Assembly: GCA_963771545.1 (NCBI GenBank)
Contig: CAVYTX010000002.1
Coordinates: 2,480,001 to 2,544,000, forward strand
Direction of reading: 5' to 3'
DNA from: CAKZLS01 sp963771545
GTDB lineage: Bacteria; Pseudomonadota; Alphaproteobacteria; Rhodospirillales; Defluviicoccaceae
DNA length: 64,000 nucleotides
Below the pieces are notes generated by a model. It did not search any database and was not told where the DNA came from. It saw nothing but the letters and a program-made list of their open reading frames with translations. Shown piece by piece: positions 10,005 to 18,726 of the stretch; position 1 is the first letter of the stretch, and each line of letters begins with the position of its first letter. The position numbers and the translations under genes are program-made.

Positions 10005-10501
10005 CGCCGGTCATCCTCCAACAGCGCGGCAAGCCTCTCCCGTTCGGCATCGGTGAGCGGCGCCGCCGTCGCCGTGCTCACCGTCGCCGAACGGCGGCGA
10101 TAGAACGCGATAACCGAGACAATGGCGATGACCGCGACAACGCCCGGCCCCAGCCACAACGCATAGGTAGACATCTTGAAAGGCGGCTTGAGGAGGACGA
10201 AATCGCCGTAACGGGACACCACGTAGTCGATCACCTCCTGGTCGCCGTCACCGGCCATCAAACGCTCGCGCACCAGCACTCGGAGATCGTGGGCCAGTTC
10301 GGCGTCCGAGTCGTCGATGGACTGATTCTGGCAGACGAGGCAGCGAAGCTCCTTGCCGATCTCCCGGGCCCGGGATTCGAGCGCCGGGTCCGCCAGAATC
10401 TCGTCGGGCTCGACCGCGCCGGCGACGGGAGCCACCATCGCCATGAGCACGGCGAAAAGGGCGGCCGTCACTTCGCGCGCAAGTCTTGAACGATGGGCCA
10501 T
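10001..10501 (-). CDS. ccmH: Cytochrome c maturation protein CcmH
   Basis: CcmH is the membrane-tethered periplasmic thiol reductant that, with CcmG, keeps the apocytochrome CXXCH motif reduced. The 166 residues show a signal sequence (ALFAVLMAMVAPVAGA), the family active site LRCLVCQNQSIDDSDAELA, and one C-terminal membrane helix (YALWLGPGVVAVIAIVSVIAF). The ATG at 10501 overlaps the end of ccmG by 34 bases. The short, single-helix form without a TPR tail agrees with a separate ccmI gene. Confidence 0.96.
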   Translation of the reverse strand: MAHRSRLAREVTAALFAVLMAMVAPVAGAVEPDEILADPALESRAREIGKELRCLVCQNQSIDDSDAELAHDLRVLVRERLMAGDGDQEVIDYVVSRYGDFVLLKPPFKMSTYALWLGPGVVAVIAIVSVIAFYRRRSATVSTATAAPLTDAERERLAALLEDDRR

Positions 10502-11010
10502 AGACGCTCCTTCCAGATCTCCGGTGTGATCGGCCCGATGTGCTTGTAGCGGATCACGCCGGCGGCATCGACGATGAACGTCTCCGGCGCGCCGGTCACC
10601 CCGAAGGCGATCGCCGCCTTGCTTTCGGGATCGTCGCCGACGAGCGTGTACGGATCGCCGTGCCGGGCGAGCCACGCAGGCCCGGCATCGGGCGTCTTCT
10701 CGCGCCAGTCGATACCATGGATGGGGATGAGACCGTCGGCCTTGATGCGCATCAAAAACGGATGCTCGATGCGGCAGGCGACACACCACGATCCGAAGAC
10801 GTTCACCAGCGACACCCGACCAAGGAGATCTTCGCTGGCGAAACCGCGCTCCCGGCCGTCGATGGGCAGGAGATCGAAGGGCGGCACCCGCTGGTCGATC
10901 AGCACCGACGGGATCTGGTGCGGATCCTTGCCCAGCCCGATCCAGAAATAAATCGCCAGCACCAGGAATGCCGCCAGCGGGATGAGATAGAGAAGTCGCC
11001 GAACCGACAT
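10468..11010 (-). CDS. ccmG: Thiol:disulfide interchange protein CcmG/DsbE
   Basis: This periplasmic thioredoxin-fold protein reduces CcmH or apocytochrome c. An N-terminal anchor (LLYLIPLAAFLVLAIYFWIG) is followed by the thioredoxin domain with active site GSWCVACRIEH and the cis-proline segment VTGAPETFIVD. The 180-residue length is normal. ATG 11010 was chosen because the frame upstream is CcmF antisense. The ccmF stop is five bases upstream of this start. Confidence 0.96.
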   Translation of the reverse strand: MSVRRLLYLIPLAAFLVLAIYFWIGLGKDPHQIPSVLIDQRVPPFDLLPIDGRERGFASEDLLGRVSLVNVFGSWCVACRIEHPFLMRIKADGLIPIHGIDWREKTPDAGPAWLARHGDPYTLVGDDPESKAAIAFGVTGAPETFIVDAAGVIRYKHIGPITPEIWKERLWPIVQDLRAK

Positions 11011-11015
11011 CACCC

Positions 11016-12989
11016 CTACGCCACGGCCGGTTTCCGCCGGCGCACGGGGGCGCCCACGCGGTGGCGGCGGTCGGTCAGACTGATCAGGCCGCCCGTCACC
11101 ATGATAAGCACGCCGCCCCACATCCACGCCACCAGGGGGTTGAAATAAATCCGCGTCACGAACGCGCCGCCGGTGCCCTTGGGATCGCCGATGACGGCGT
11201 AGAGATCGCCCCAGAAGGTGGTGTGGATGGCGGCCTCGGTGGTCTGACGGCGCTCCACCGCGTAGGTGCGCTTTTCGGGTTCGAGCGTGATCACCGGCCG
11301 CCCGTCTCGGTGGACGGCGAACGTCCCGCGCATGGCGCGGTAATTGGGTCCCGCAAACGCGCGCGCGCCCTCGAACGTGTAGTCGTAACCGCCGACGCTC
11401 ACCGTCTCGCCGGGCGTCATGACCTGGATCTTCTCAACCTTCCACGCGCCGGCGCCCGACATCCCGGCGATCACCACGGCCAAGCCGGCGTGGGCGAGCG
11501 TCATGCCCCAGGCCGACCGGGGCACGCTCGCGAAGCGGCGAAGACTTTCGCCCAAGGGCGCCCGGAACAGCCGGATCCGGCCGGCGAATTCAACCAGCGT
11601 TCCCACCAGCAGCCAGGCCGCGAGCCCGATGCCCAGAAGCCCCAGCCACGAGTCATCCCCGACGATCGCCCAGCCCGCCGCGACGGCGGCGATCGCCAGC
11701 ACCGCCGCTACCCAAAGACGCCGCAGGGCCGGGTCGAGGTCGCCCCGTTTCCAAGGAAGCAGCGCGCCCACGGTCATCGTGACGACCAGCGGTACGGCCA
11801 GCGGCACGAACACGGAATTGAAGAACGGCGGCCCGACCGACACCTTGCCGCCGTCCACCGCCTCCAACATGAGAGGATACAATGTGCCGAGCAGCACCGT
11901 CGCCGCCGCCGTGGTCAGCAGCAGATTGTTGAGCAGCAGCCCGCCCTCGCGCGAAATGGGCTGGAACAGGCCGCCGCCGCGCAGGCTCGGTCCGCGCCAG
12001 GCGAACAACGCGAACGATCCGCCGATGATAATCACCAGCAACAGCAGAATGAATACGCCGCGGGCGGGATCGGTGGCGAACGCGTGCACCGAGGTCAGCA
12101 CTCCCGAGCGCACCAGGAAAGTTCCCAGCAAGCTCAGCCCGAAGGCGACGATGGCCAGAAACACGGTCCAGCCCTTGAGCGCGTCGCGCTTTTCCACGAC
12201 GACCGCCGAATGCAGCAGAGCGGTCCCCGCAAGCCAGGGCATCAGCGAGGCGTTTTCCACCGGATCCCAGAACCACCAACCGCCCCAGCCGAGCTCGTAG
12301 TACGCCCACCACGACCCGAGCGCGATGCCGACGGTCAGAAAACTCCAGGCCGCCAGGGTCCAAGGCCGCACCCATCGCGCCCAGGCGGCGTCCACCCGCC
12401 CTTCCAGCAACGCGGCGATGGAGAACGAAAAGGCCATGGAGAAGCCCACGTACCCCAGGTAGAGAAACGGCGGGTGAAAGGCGAGGCCGGGGTCCTGCAG
12501 CAACGGGTTCAGCCCCAGGCCGTCGGCGGCCGGCGGCAACTGGCGCTCGAACGGGTTGGAGGTCAACAGGATGAACAGGTAGAAGCCGACGCCGATCCAC
12601 GCCTGCACCGCAAGCGCGCGAGCGCGCAGCGCCGGCGGCAGATTGTTTCCAAACAGCGCCGCCGCCGCGCCGAAGACGGTGAGGATCAGCACCCACAGCA
12701 GCATGGACCCCTCGTGATTGCCCCAGGTGCCCGAGATCTTGTAGAGCATGGGCTTCGAGGAGTGGGAGTTGTTGACCACGTTGACGACCGAGAAGTCCGA
12801 CGTCACGTAGGCCATCATCAGGCAGCCGAACGCCAGCGCCACCAGCAGAAACTGGGCCAGCGCCGCGGTCCGCGCGACCTCCATCCTCGGGCCGTGCCCG
12901 CGGGCCGCGCCGATCATCGGCAGGGTCCCCTGCACCAGGGCGACCGCCAGGGCAAGGGCGAGGGCGAAGTGGCCGAGTTCGATGGTCAC
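11016..12989 (-). CDS. ccmF: Haem lyase subunit CcmF
   Basis: CcmF is the large membrane haem lyase that takes haem from CcmE and, with CcmH/I, attaches it to apocytochrome c. The 657 residues contain many membrane segments and the haem-handling WWD signature (WGGWWFWDPVENASLMPWL). GTG 12989 is used as start: it gives the conserved VTIELGHFALALAL N-terminus and overlaps the ccmE stop by four bases. A start further upstream would run into ccmE. Confidence 0.97.
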   Translation of the reverse strand: MTIELGHFALALALAVALVQGTLPMIGAARGHGPRMEVARTAALAQFLLVALAFGCLMMAYVTSDFSVVNVVNNSHSSKPMLYKISGTWGNHEGSMLLWVLILTVFGAAAALFGNNLPPALRARALAVQAWIGVGFYLFILLTSNPFERQLPPAADGLGLNPLLQDPGLAFHPPFLYLGYVGFSMAFSFSIAALLEGRVDAAWARWVRPWTLAAWSFLTVGIALGSWWAYYELGWGGWWFWDPVENASLMPWLAGTALLHSAVVVEKRDALKGWTVFLAIVAFGLSLLGTFLVRSGVLTSVHAFATDPARGVFILLLLVIIIGGSFALFAWRGPSLRGGGLFQPISREGGLLLNNLLLTTAAATVLLGTLYPLMLEAVDGGKVSVGPPFFNSVFVPLAVPLVVTMTVGALLPWKRGDLDPALRRLWVAAVLAIAAVAAGWAIVGDDSWLGLLGIGLAAWLLVGTLVEFAGRIRLFRAPLGESLRRFASVPRSAWGMTLAHAGLAVVIAGMSGAGAWKVEKIQVMTPGETVSVGGYDYTFEGARAFAGPNYRAMRGTFAVHRDGRPVITLEPEKRTYAVERRQTTEAAIHTTFWGDLYAVIGDPKGTGGAFVTRIYFNPLVAWMWGGVLIMVTGGLISLTDRRHRVGAPVRRRKPAVA

Positions 12990-13465
12990 CGGGAGGTACT
13001 CCGCTGCATTTGGCCGGACTCCTTCATCTTCTCCTGCATGTGCTGCCACTGCCCCGATTTTTTCAAGGCGTCGGCCACTTCGGGCGGCATGTAGTTCTCG
13101 TCGTGCTTGGCCAGCACCTGCTCGGCGACGAAGACGCCGTCCTTGAGGTGCCCTTCCGCCACCACGCCCTGGCCCTCGCGGAACAGATCGGGTAGCACGC
13201 CGATGAAGGTGACCGGAAGGGTGTTGACCATGTCGGTGACCCGGAACCGGACCACGGTCCCCTCGCCGCGCTCGACGCTGCCCTCTTCCACCAGGCCGCC
13301 GACCCTGAGCCGCCGGTCGCCGGCGGGCGGGTCCTCGACCACGTCGGTGGGACTATGGAAAAACACGATGGCCTCCTCGAATGCCGACAGCACCAAGGCC
13401 GCCGCGATTCCGAGCAGACCCAGGCCGATCAGCACGAACGTCAGGCGCCGGTGCTTAAGTTTCAT
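12986..13465 (-). CDS. ccmE: Haem chaperone CcmE
   Basis: CcmE carries haem covalently in the periplasm between CcmABCD and CcmF. It has one N-terminal membrane anchor (LTFVLIGLGLLGIAAALVL), a beta-barrel domain starting RLRVGGLVEEGSV, and the haem-binding histidine in VLAKHDENYMPPEV. ATG 13465 (MKLKHRR) is the family start; an in-frame ATG six codons earlier is possible. It overlaps the ccmD 3' end by 11 bases. Confidence 0.97.
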   Translation of the reverse strand: MKLKHRRLTFVLIGLGLLGIAAALVLSAFEEAIVFFHSPTDVVEDPPAGDRRLRVGGLVEEGSVERGEGTVVRFRVTDMVNTLPVTFIGVLPDLFREGQGVVAEGHLKDGVFVAEQVLAKHDENYMPPEVADALKKSGQWQHMQEKMKESGQMQRSTSR

Positions 13466-13676
13466 CGTTGGCCTCTCCCGCATTCGCCCGGAGTCCTCCC
13501 GCGGCCCGCAGCGCGGCCAGGGTCGACTCTCGCGATTTGAGCGAGCACAGGCTGGCGATCAGCAGTGCCGCCATGACCAGCACGGTGACGGCGAACGCCG
13601 GCCACACGAACCCGCCGTACCCATCCATGTTGAGAAACGCGCCGAGGGAATCCATGAGCGTCCCGTTTTTATCCAT
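13455..13676 (-). CDS. ccmD: Haem exporter protein CcmD
   Basis: A small single-pass membrane protein that helps release holo-CcmE from CcmABC. The protein has the typical N-terminal LGAFLNMDGYGGFVWPAFAV followed by a hydrophobic helix and a basic tail. Two starts are possible, 13676 (MDKNG) and 13655 (MDSLGAF); the second has GGGA upstream and gives the usual CcmD N-terminus. The gene overlaps ccmC at one end and ccmE at the other. Confidence 0.92.
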   Translation of the reverse strand: MDKNGTLMDSLGAFLNMDGYGGFVWPAFAVTVLVMAALLIASLCSLKSRESTLAALRAAGGLRANAGEANDET

Positions 13677-14388
13677 GGACCTGGCGCAGGCGCAGCGCCC
13701 GGATCTTGTTGGCGACGATCTCGCCCCGCACCCGCAGCAGCACGACCCAAAGATAATAGGTGGTGAACGCGGCCGCCATCAACCCCAGCGGCCACAGCAT
13801 GCTGGGATGGATACTGGGTCCGTCCGCTCGCACGATGCTCGCCGGCTGATGCAAGGTGTTCCACCAGTCCACCGAAAACTTGATGATCGGCACATTGACG
13901 AACCCCACCAGGGCCAAGATCGACGACGCCCGGATGCCGCGCCCCGGATCGTCGAAGGCGTTGTTGAGGGCCATGTAACCGAGATAGAGGAAGAACAGCA
14001 CCAACATCGACGTCAACCGCGCGTCCCACACCCACCAGGTCCCCCACATGGGCTTGCCCCATAGCGAGCCGGTGAGCAACGCCAGAAAGGTGAAGCACGC
14101 GCCGATGGGAGCGGTGGCCTTGGCCGCCAGGTCGGCCACCGGGTGTTTCCAGATCAGGCCGACGGCGGCGGCCACGGCCATATTGGTGTAACAGAACAGC
14201 GCCATCCACGCCGCCGGCACGTGCACGTACATGATCCGCACGCTCTCGCCCTGTTGGTAATCGGGCGGCGACGTGAACAGCGCCATGTACAATCCGGCGC
14301 CGAGCAGAACCACGGTCAGCCCGGCGAGCCAAGGCTCCAAGGTTCGGCTCAGGCGGACAAAACGATTGGGATTGGCGAAACGATGCAT
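13669..14388 (-). CDS. ccmC: Haem exporter protein CcmC
   Basis: CcmC is the six-helix membrane protein that loads haem onto CcmE. The 239 residues carry the WWD motif WGTWWVWDARLTSMLVLFF and flanking conserved histidines (MYVHVPAAWMA and NTLHQPAS). Length and helix pattern are typical. About 100 non-coding bases separate it from ccmB upstream, the only notable gap inside the operon. Confidence 0.97.
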   Translation of the reverse strand: MHRFANPNRFVRLSRTLEPWLAGLTVVLLGAGLYMALFTSPPDYQQGESVRIMYVHVPAAWMALFCYTNMAVAAAVGLIWKHPVADLAAKATAPIGACFTFLALLTGSLWGKPMWGTWWVWDARLTSMLVLFFLYLGYMALNNAFDDPGRGIRASSILALVGFVNVPIIKFSVDWWNTLHQPASIVRADGPSIHPSMLWPLGLMAAAFTTYYLWVVLLRVRGEIVANKIRALRLRQVHG

Positions 14389-14492
14389 GTCACTTCCGGC
14401 GCCCCGCGCCGCTGGGGCGGGGCTCTACCCTTTCTCATACAGACTTATGAAGCGCTCAAACGGGCGTTGTCCAGGGTCTCGGCCGTTCATTT

Positions 14493-15161
14493 TTACTCGA
14501 TCGCCTGTCGCAGCGCCGCCGCGGCCGCCCATGGCGTCAGGACCAGCGCTCCCAGCAACAGCCCGCCGAGCATGAGCAGATGCGGACGTACGGGATAGCC
14601 GAAGGCGGCGGCGTCGACGGCGGCGACCCCGAAAATCAGCACCGGGATGAACAGCGGCAGCACCAGGAGGCTCAGCAACACGCCGCCGCGGCGCGAGCCG
14701 AGAATGAGCGCCGCGCCCACCGCGCCGATCAGGCTCAGAAGCGGCGTGCCCAGCGCCAGCGCGCCGATCAACGCCAGAAACCCGCCCGTCTCCATGTTAA
14801 GGAGGATAGCGAGCAACGGCGCGGCCGCGATCAACGGCAGTCCGGTGGTCAGCCAGTGCGCGGTCACCTTGGCCACCACCACGGCCTCCAACGGCACCGG
14901 CGCGAGGGCCAGGAGTTCCAGGCTTCCGTCCTCGTAGTCGGTTTGAAACAGGTGCTCGAGGGCCAGCATGGACGCCAGCAGCGCCGCCACCCAGATGACC
15001 CCCGGGGCGATGCGCGCCAACATGCCCGGTTCCGGCCCGACGCCGAACGGAAACAGCACCACGGCGAGCACGAAGAACACCACCGCCATCAGGCTGTCCA
15101 TGCCCTGGCGCAGCGCCAGCCGCAGGTCGCGGCGGACCAGAGCCAACGCGGGCCTCAACAC
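14493..15161 (-). CDS. ccmB: Haem exporter permease CcmB
   Basis: CcmB is the membrane partner of the CcmA ATPase. The complex uses ATP to release haem-loaded CcmE from CcmC. The 222 residues contain six hydrophobic segments and the family stretch LEHLFQTDYEDGSLELL. The GTG start at 15161 overlaps the ccmA stop by a few bases, so the two ABC components are translationally coupled. Confidence 0.96.
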   Translation of the reverse strand: MLRPALALVRRDLRLALRQGMDSLMAVVFFVLAVVLFPFGVGPEPGMLARIAPGVIWVAALLASMLALEHLFQTDYEDGSLELLALAPVPLEAVVVAKVTAHWLTTGLPLIAAAPLLAILLNMETGGFLALIGALALGTPLLSLIGAVGAALILGSRRGGVLLSLLVLPLFIPVLIFGVAAVDAAAFGYPVRPHLLMLGGLLLGALVLTPWAAAAALRQAIE

Positions 15162-15802
15162 GGCAGGGCCTCGAAGGATGGCGTGAAATCAGCCATATCG
15201 AGCGTCGTCGCGGCGTCGGGTAGGCGGCCGCCATGCATGGAGACCACCACCATCCCGCCCTCGGCGCGATGACGGGCGATGGCCGCGTCCACCCGCCGGG
15301 CGGCGTCGGCGTCGAGGGCGGTCTTGGGTTCGTCGAGCAGCCACAGGGGCGCCGGGGCGCCGAGGACGCGGGCGAGCGCGAGGCGGCGCTTCTGACCGGC
15401 CGACAGATACCGCCCGGGGACATCGGCGAGACGGCCGATGCCGAGGGCATCCAGCGCCGATAGCGCGCGCGCCGAAACATCGCCGCCGCCGCGATAGAGC
15501 GCCCAGAAGCGGATGTTCTCGGCCACCGTCAAAGCCGGCTTGATGGCGTCCGCGTGACCCACGTAGTGCAAACGTCCGCGATGGGCCCCGGGATCTTCGG
15601 CAACGTCCCTTCCCTTCCATAACAGCGCCCCCGCGGCCGGCCGCGTCAAACCGGCCATGAGCCGGAGCAGGCTGGACTTGCCGCTGCCGTTGGGGCCAGT
15701 GAGCACCAGCGCGCCCCCGGCCTTAACGCGAAACGCGAGTCGCCCGAATACCTTCCGCTCGCCGCGTATGCACGCAAGGTCCCGTCCCGCGAAATCGGTC
15801 AT
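15155..15802 (-). CDS. ccmA: Cytochrome c biogenesis ATP-binding protein CcmA
   Basis: The ATPase of the CcmAB complex. All ABC motifs are present in 215 residues: Walker A GPNGSGKSSLLR, signature LSAGQKRRLALARVL and Walker B PLWLLDEP followed by KTALD. It is the first gene of ccmABCDEFGHI, so the operon promoter should lie in the roughly 160 bases upstream. A strong terminator on the same strand lies there at 15963-16000, which separates the operon from the RNA candidate upstream. Confidence 0.96.
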   Translation of the reverse strand: MTDFAGRDLACIRGERKVFGRLAFRVKAGGALVLTGPNGSGKSSLLRLMAGLTRPAAGALLWKGRDVAEDPGAHRGRLHYVGHADAIKPALTVAENIRFWALYRGGGDVSARALSALDALGIGRLADVPGRYLSAGQKRRLALARVLGAPAPLWLLDEPKTALDADAARRVDAAIARHRAEGGMVVVSMHGGRLPDAATTLDMADFTPSFEALPC

Positions 15803-15961
15803 TCATCCTCCGGCGCCCATTCCTCCAGCGCACGTTCAGGGGCACGCTATCGCAAAACGCGGCGCGCGCCAAACCGGGAAAAATCAGCGCCCCGCGCACG
15901 GACGGCAAGCGGCCGGCCGATGGCGCGCCGGCGGTTCACATTGGGTGAGTCGTGGGAACCA

Positions 15962-16072
15962 GAAAAAATTTAGGCGGCCGGTGAGGGGACCGGCCGCCTA
16001 GTCCGGCTTGTATGCCGATTGGGGATACCAGAGATTGGGGGGTCTCTGGCCCTGTCTCGTAGGAGGTCTGTT
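15962..16072 (-). ncRNA. Candidate small RNA upstream of ccmA
   Basis: A minus-strand transcript of about 110 bases is predicted from three aligned signals. A sigma70-type promoter lies at 16078-16105. A hairpin CCAGAGA/TCTCTGG (16028-16049) exposes a C-rich loop. A 12-base perfect GC-rich hairpin followed by AATTTTTTC ends it (15963-16000). The 5' part holds an unpaired ACCTCCT, complementary to a ribosome binding site, which is a feature of several alphaproteobacterial trans-acting RNAs. No open reading frame on this strand explains the terminator. Family membership is not claimed. Confidence 0.55.
15963..16000 (-). terminator. Intrinsic terminator of the small RNA candidate
   Basis: TAGGCGGCCGGT and ACCGGCCGCCTA form a perfect 12-base stem around a six-base loop. 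Read on the minus strand, the stem is followed by AATTTTTTC. This is the best intrinsic terminator in the window, yet no protein gene lies directly upstream of it on that strand. Confidence 0.8.
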
Positions 16073-16077
16073 TATGA

Positions 16078-16105
16078 ATATTAAGTTTACACCCAATTGT
16101 GGCAA
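16078..16105 (-). promoter_or_regulatory. Sigma70-like promoter for the small RNA candidate
   Basis: On the minus strand TTGCCA (16105 to 16100), 16 bases and TAATAT (16083 to 16078) resemble -35 and -10 boxes in an AT-rich patch of otherwise GC-rich DNA. A start near 16071 would give a transcript ending at the terminator at 15963. Confidence 0.5.
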
Positions 16106-16269
16106 TTTTGTGCCGATGTTGCGCCGCAATGCCTTTTTTGGGTTAATTTATAAATATTCTTATTTCTCAATGTATTAGAAGAGACACTCCCCATGAGAAC
16201 CTTATTAGGTGGCATGATCAGACGACACCGTGCCGTACACTTGCGCCCCGACTCTGTGCGGGCGAGGCA

Positions 16270-17127
16270 ATGGAGGCTACGGTGGACCCTCTCGTTTTCT
16301 TGGTCGTTTTGCTGGCGGCGGTACTGCATGCGGTGTGGAATGCATGCGTCAAGAATTCCGGCGACAAATTTCTCGGCATGACCGCCATTGTATCGGGGCA
16401 CGCGCCCCTTGCTCTCCTGGCGCTCCCGTTTGTCCCTTTGCCTGAAATCCAAAGCTGGCCCTATGTCATTGCCGGCGTCGTGCTCCATGTCGGTTATCAG
16501 CTGTTTCTTCTGTATTCCTACCGAATTGGCGATCTTACGCAAGTCTATCCGATCGCGCGCGGCGTCGCGCCACTGATTGTCGCGGGTGTTTCGGTCTCCG
16601 CCCTCGGGGTTCACCTCTCGCCGGTCGAAATGCTGGCGGTCGTGACCATCGCCACGGGCATCATGTGTCTCGTTTATGTTCGGGGAAGCGATGGCCTTCG
16701 CAACACGCGAGCGGCGGGCATGGCGCTCGGGACCGGTTGCTTTATCGCGGGTTACTCGCTGGTGGACGGCCTGGGAGCCCGGCAAGCCGGGACCGCGTTG
16801 GGTTTCTACGCATGGCTGACGATCATCAATGTCGTTGTTTTTTCCCTCATCATGGCCCGTTTGAAGCCTGGGCTGATCGGCCGCATGGCGCGCAAAGGTC
16901 GGTTTTTGATGATCTTCGGCGGCGGCGCGTCGTTTTCGGCTTACGCCCTGGTTGTGTGGGCGTTTACGCGGGCGCCGATCCCCTTGGTCACGGCATTGCG
17001 CGAAACCAGCATCGTTTTCGCTCTCGTGATCGGTGTGCTGTTCCTGAACGAGCGTCTCAACCTTGTAAAGGTCGCGTCGATCGCAATGACCTTGTTTGGC
17101 GCGATTCTGCTTCGTCTTGCCCGATAG
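16270..17127 (+). CDS. EamA/DMT-family transporter
   Basis: A 285-residue inner-membrane protein with ten hydrophobic segments in two EamA halves. It starts VDPLVFLVVLLAAVLHAVWN and ends with a helix and ALRETSIVFALVIGVLFLNE, the usual second-repeat signature. Members export metabolites or amino acids; the substrate here is unknown. The annotated ATG is at 16270, but GTG 16282 has GGAGG five bases upstream and may be the true start. The upstream 440 bases hold the small RNA candidate and an AT-rich stretch. Confidence 0.9.
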   Translation: MEATVDPLVFLVVLLAAVLHAVWNACVKNSGDKFLGMTAIVSGHAPLALLALPFVPLPEIQSWPYVIAGVVLHVGYQLFLLYSYRIGDLTQVYPIARGVAPLIVAGVSVSALGVHLSPVEMLAVVTIATGIMCLVYVRGSDGLRNTRAAGMALGTGCFIAGYSLVDGLGARQAGTALGFYAWLTIINVVVFSLIMARLKPGLIGRMARKGRFLMIFGGGASFSAYALVVWAFTRAPIPLVTALRETSIVFALVIGVLFLNERLNLVKVASIAMTLFGAILLRLAR

Positions 17128-17360
17128 CAATTCCGGATAAACCCAGTCGGCGGGCTTCGCAATCTTCCTTGACACCTTGTCGGCGGTGGCGGAACGGACC
17201 GGGCTTCCGCCATCGGTGAGAAACCGATGGATCCGCTGTGAGGACCACGAGCGCACTGGAAGCAATAAGCGGCGGGCTGTATCATTTTAGTCATGTCTGG
17301 CGGGAGCCATCAGGCGATACGCCGGGCAAACGGGGTAGAGGTAACACAACGGAGATGAAA

Positions 17361-18701
17361 ATGTCTAAAGATCGCCAAGGCAACGCCCTCACCGGGGCCA
17401 CGGCGGACGCCGCGGCGCTGCTCGACCAAGCCGTCGAGGCTTTCGGCATCTATCGCGGCGACCCGGTCGAGCGCGCCGACGCGACAATCGAGGCATCGCC
17501 CGACTTCGCCATGGCCCATATCTTCAAGGCCTATCTGTTCGCGCTCGCGACCGAGCCTGGCGCGGCCGCCGAGGCCAAGAGCATCGCGGCTCATGCCAAG
17601 ACGCTTCGGCTCAACGACCGGGAGAGTTCGCTGATCGCCGCGCTCGACCACGTGCTGTCCAACGATTGGACGGCCGCCGCCGAGGCACTCGACGATCACA
17701 ACATCCGCTTCCCGCACGATTTCGTTGGTCTGCACATGGGGCACCTGACGGATTTTTACCGCGCCAACGCCCGTAACCTGCGCGACCGCATCGCGCGGAT
17801 CCTGCCGAAATGGCCGGAGGATCGTCCGGGCTATTCGCTGCTCCTCGGCATGTACGCCTTCGGCCTGGAGGAATGCGGTGATTACGCCCGCGCGGAAGCG
17901 ATGGGCCGGGAGGCGGTGGCGCGCCAGCCTCTCGATTGCTGGGCCCATCACGCGGTTGCGCACGTCATGGAGATGCAGGGCCGCGCGGAAGACGGAATCG
18001 GCTGGATGCACGCGCGCGAGCCCTATTGGTCCGGCGACGATAACATCATCAAAGTCCACAACTGGTGGCACAAGGCGCTCTACCACTTCGATCTCGGACA
18101 AGGCGATATGGCGATGGCGCTGTACGACGACCGCATTCGCAAGGATAGGAGCACGGTCGCGCTGGATCTGGTGGACGCCTCGGCGCTGCTGTGGCGGGCC
18201 CATCTCCAGGGGCTCGATGCCGGCGGGCGTTGGGCCGAAGTGGCGGCGTGCTGGGACGCTCACGCCGACGGAAAGCTTTATCCGTTCAACGACTGGCACG
18301 CGGCCATGGCCTATCTCGGCGCCGGACGGGAGAACGATGTGGAGCGGCTCATTGGCCTGTATCGTCAGGACTCGCCGGCGAGCGACGTGACGACGCGATG
18401 GGCGCGGCAAACGGGCTTGCCCTTGATCGAAGGCTGGATGGCGTTTTGGCGCGGCGACTACGCCACCGCCGTCGAGACGCTGCGCCGCGCGCGCTACATC
18501 GCCAACAGCTTTGGCGGCAGCCACGCTCAGCGCGACATCATCGAATGGACGCTCACCGAAGCCGCCGTTCGCGGCGGTTTGGGCGCCACGGCCGAAGCCT
18601 TGGCCCATGAGCGGCTGGCGTTGAAACCACACAGCGCGATTAACAGGAAGTTTCTCGCGCGCAGTGTCCAGGCACGGAAAAAAGGGACGCTGGCGGCATA
18701 G
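17361..18701 (+). CDS. TTC38-like tetratricopeptide repeat protein
   Basis: A soluble protein of about 446 residues whose conserved pieces, such as CWAHHAVAHVMEMQGRAEDG and HNWWHKALYHFDLG, match the TTC38 family of TPR proteins found in bacteria and animals. The helical repeats probably form a superhelical scaffold; the biochemical role of the family is not known. ATG 17361 is preferred because GGAG sits six bases upstream; ATG 17355 is too close to that site. It is followed after 25 bases by the isonitrile hydratase-like gene, suggesting co-transcription. Confidence 0.85.
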   Translation: MSKDRQGNALTGATADAAALLDQAVEAFGIYRGDPVERADATIEASPDFAMAHIFKAYLFALATEPGAAAEAKSIAAHAKTLRLNDRESSLIAALDHVLSNDWTAAAEALDDHNIRFPHDFVGLHMGHLTDFYRANARNLRDRIARILPKWPEDRPGYSLLLGMYAFGLEECGDYARAEAMGREAVARQPLDCWAHHAVAHVMEMQGRAEDGIGWMHAREPYWSGDDNIIKVHNWWHKALYHFDLGQGDMAMALYDDRIRKDRSTVALDLVDASALLWRAHLQGLDAGGRWAEVAACWDAHADGKLYPFNDWHAAMAYLGAGRENDVERLIGLYRQDSPASDVTTRWARQTGLPLIEGWMAFWRGDYATAVETLRRARYIANSFGGSHAQRDIIEWTLTEAAVRGGLGATAEALAHERLALKPHSAINRKFLARSVQARKKGTLAA

Positions 18702-18726
18702 GCGGTCGTACCCAAGGAGATACCGG

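Noticed and set aside
11061..13094. 677-codon plus-strand frame opposite ccmF
   Set aside because: CcmF on the other strand is complete with the WWD motif. The plus translation is charged low-complexity sequence caused by high GC.
16087..17265. Long minus-strand frame opposite the EamA gene
   Set aside because: Its translation is rich in Arg, His and Gln with no hydrophobic pattern, while the plus frame gives a clear ten-helix EamA protein. It is an antisense shadow.
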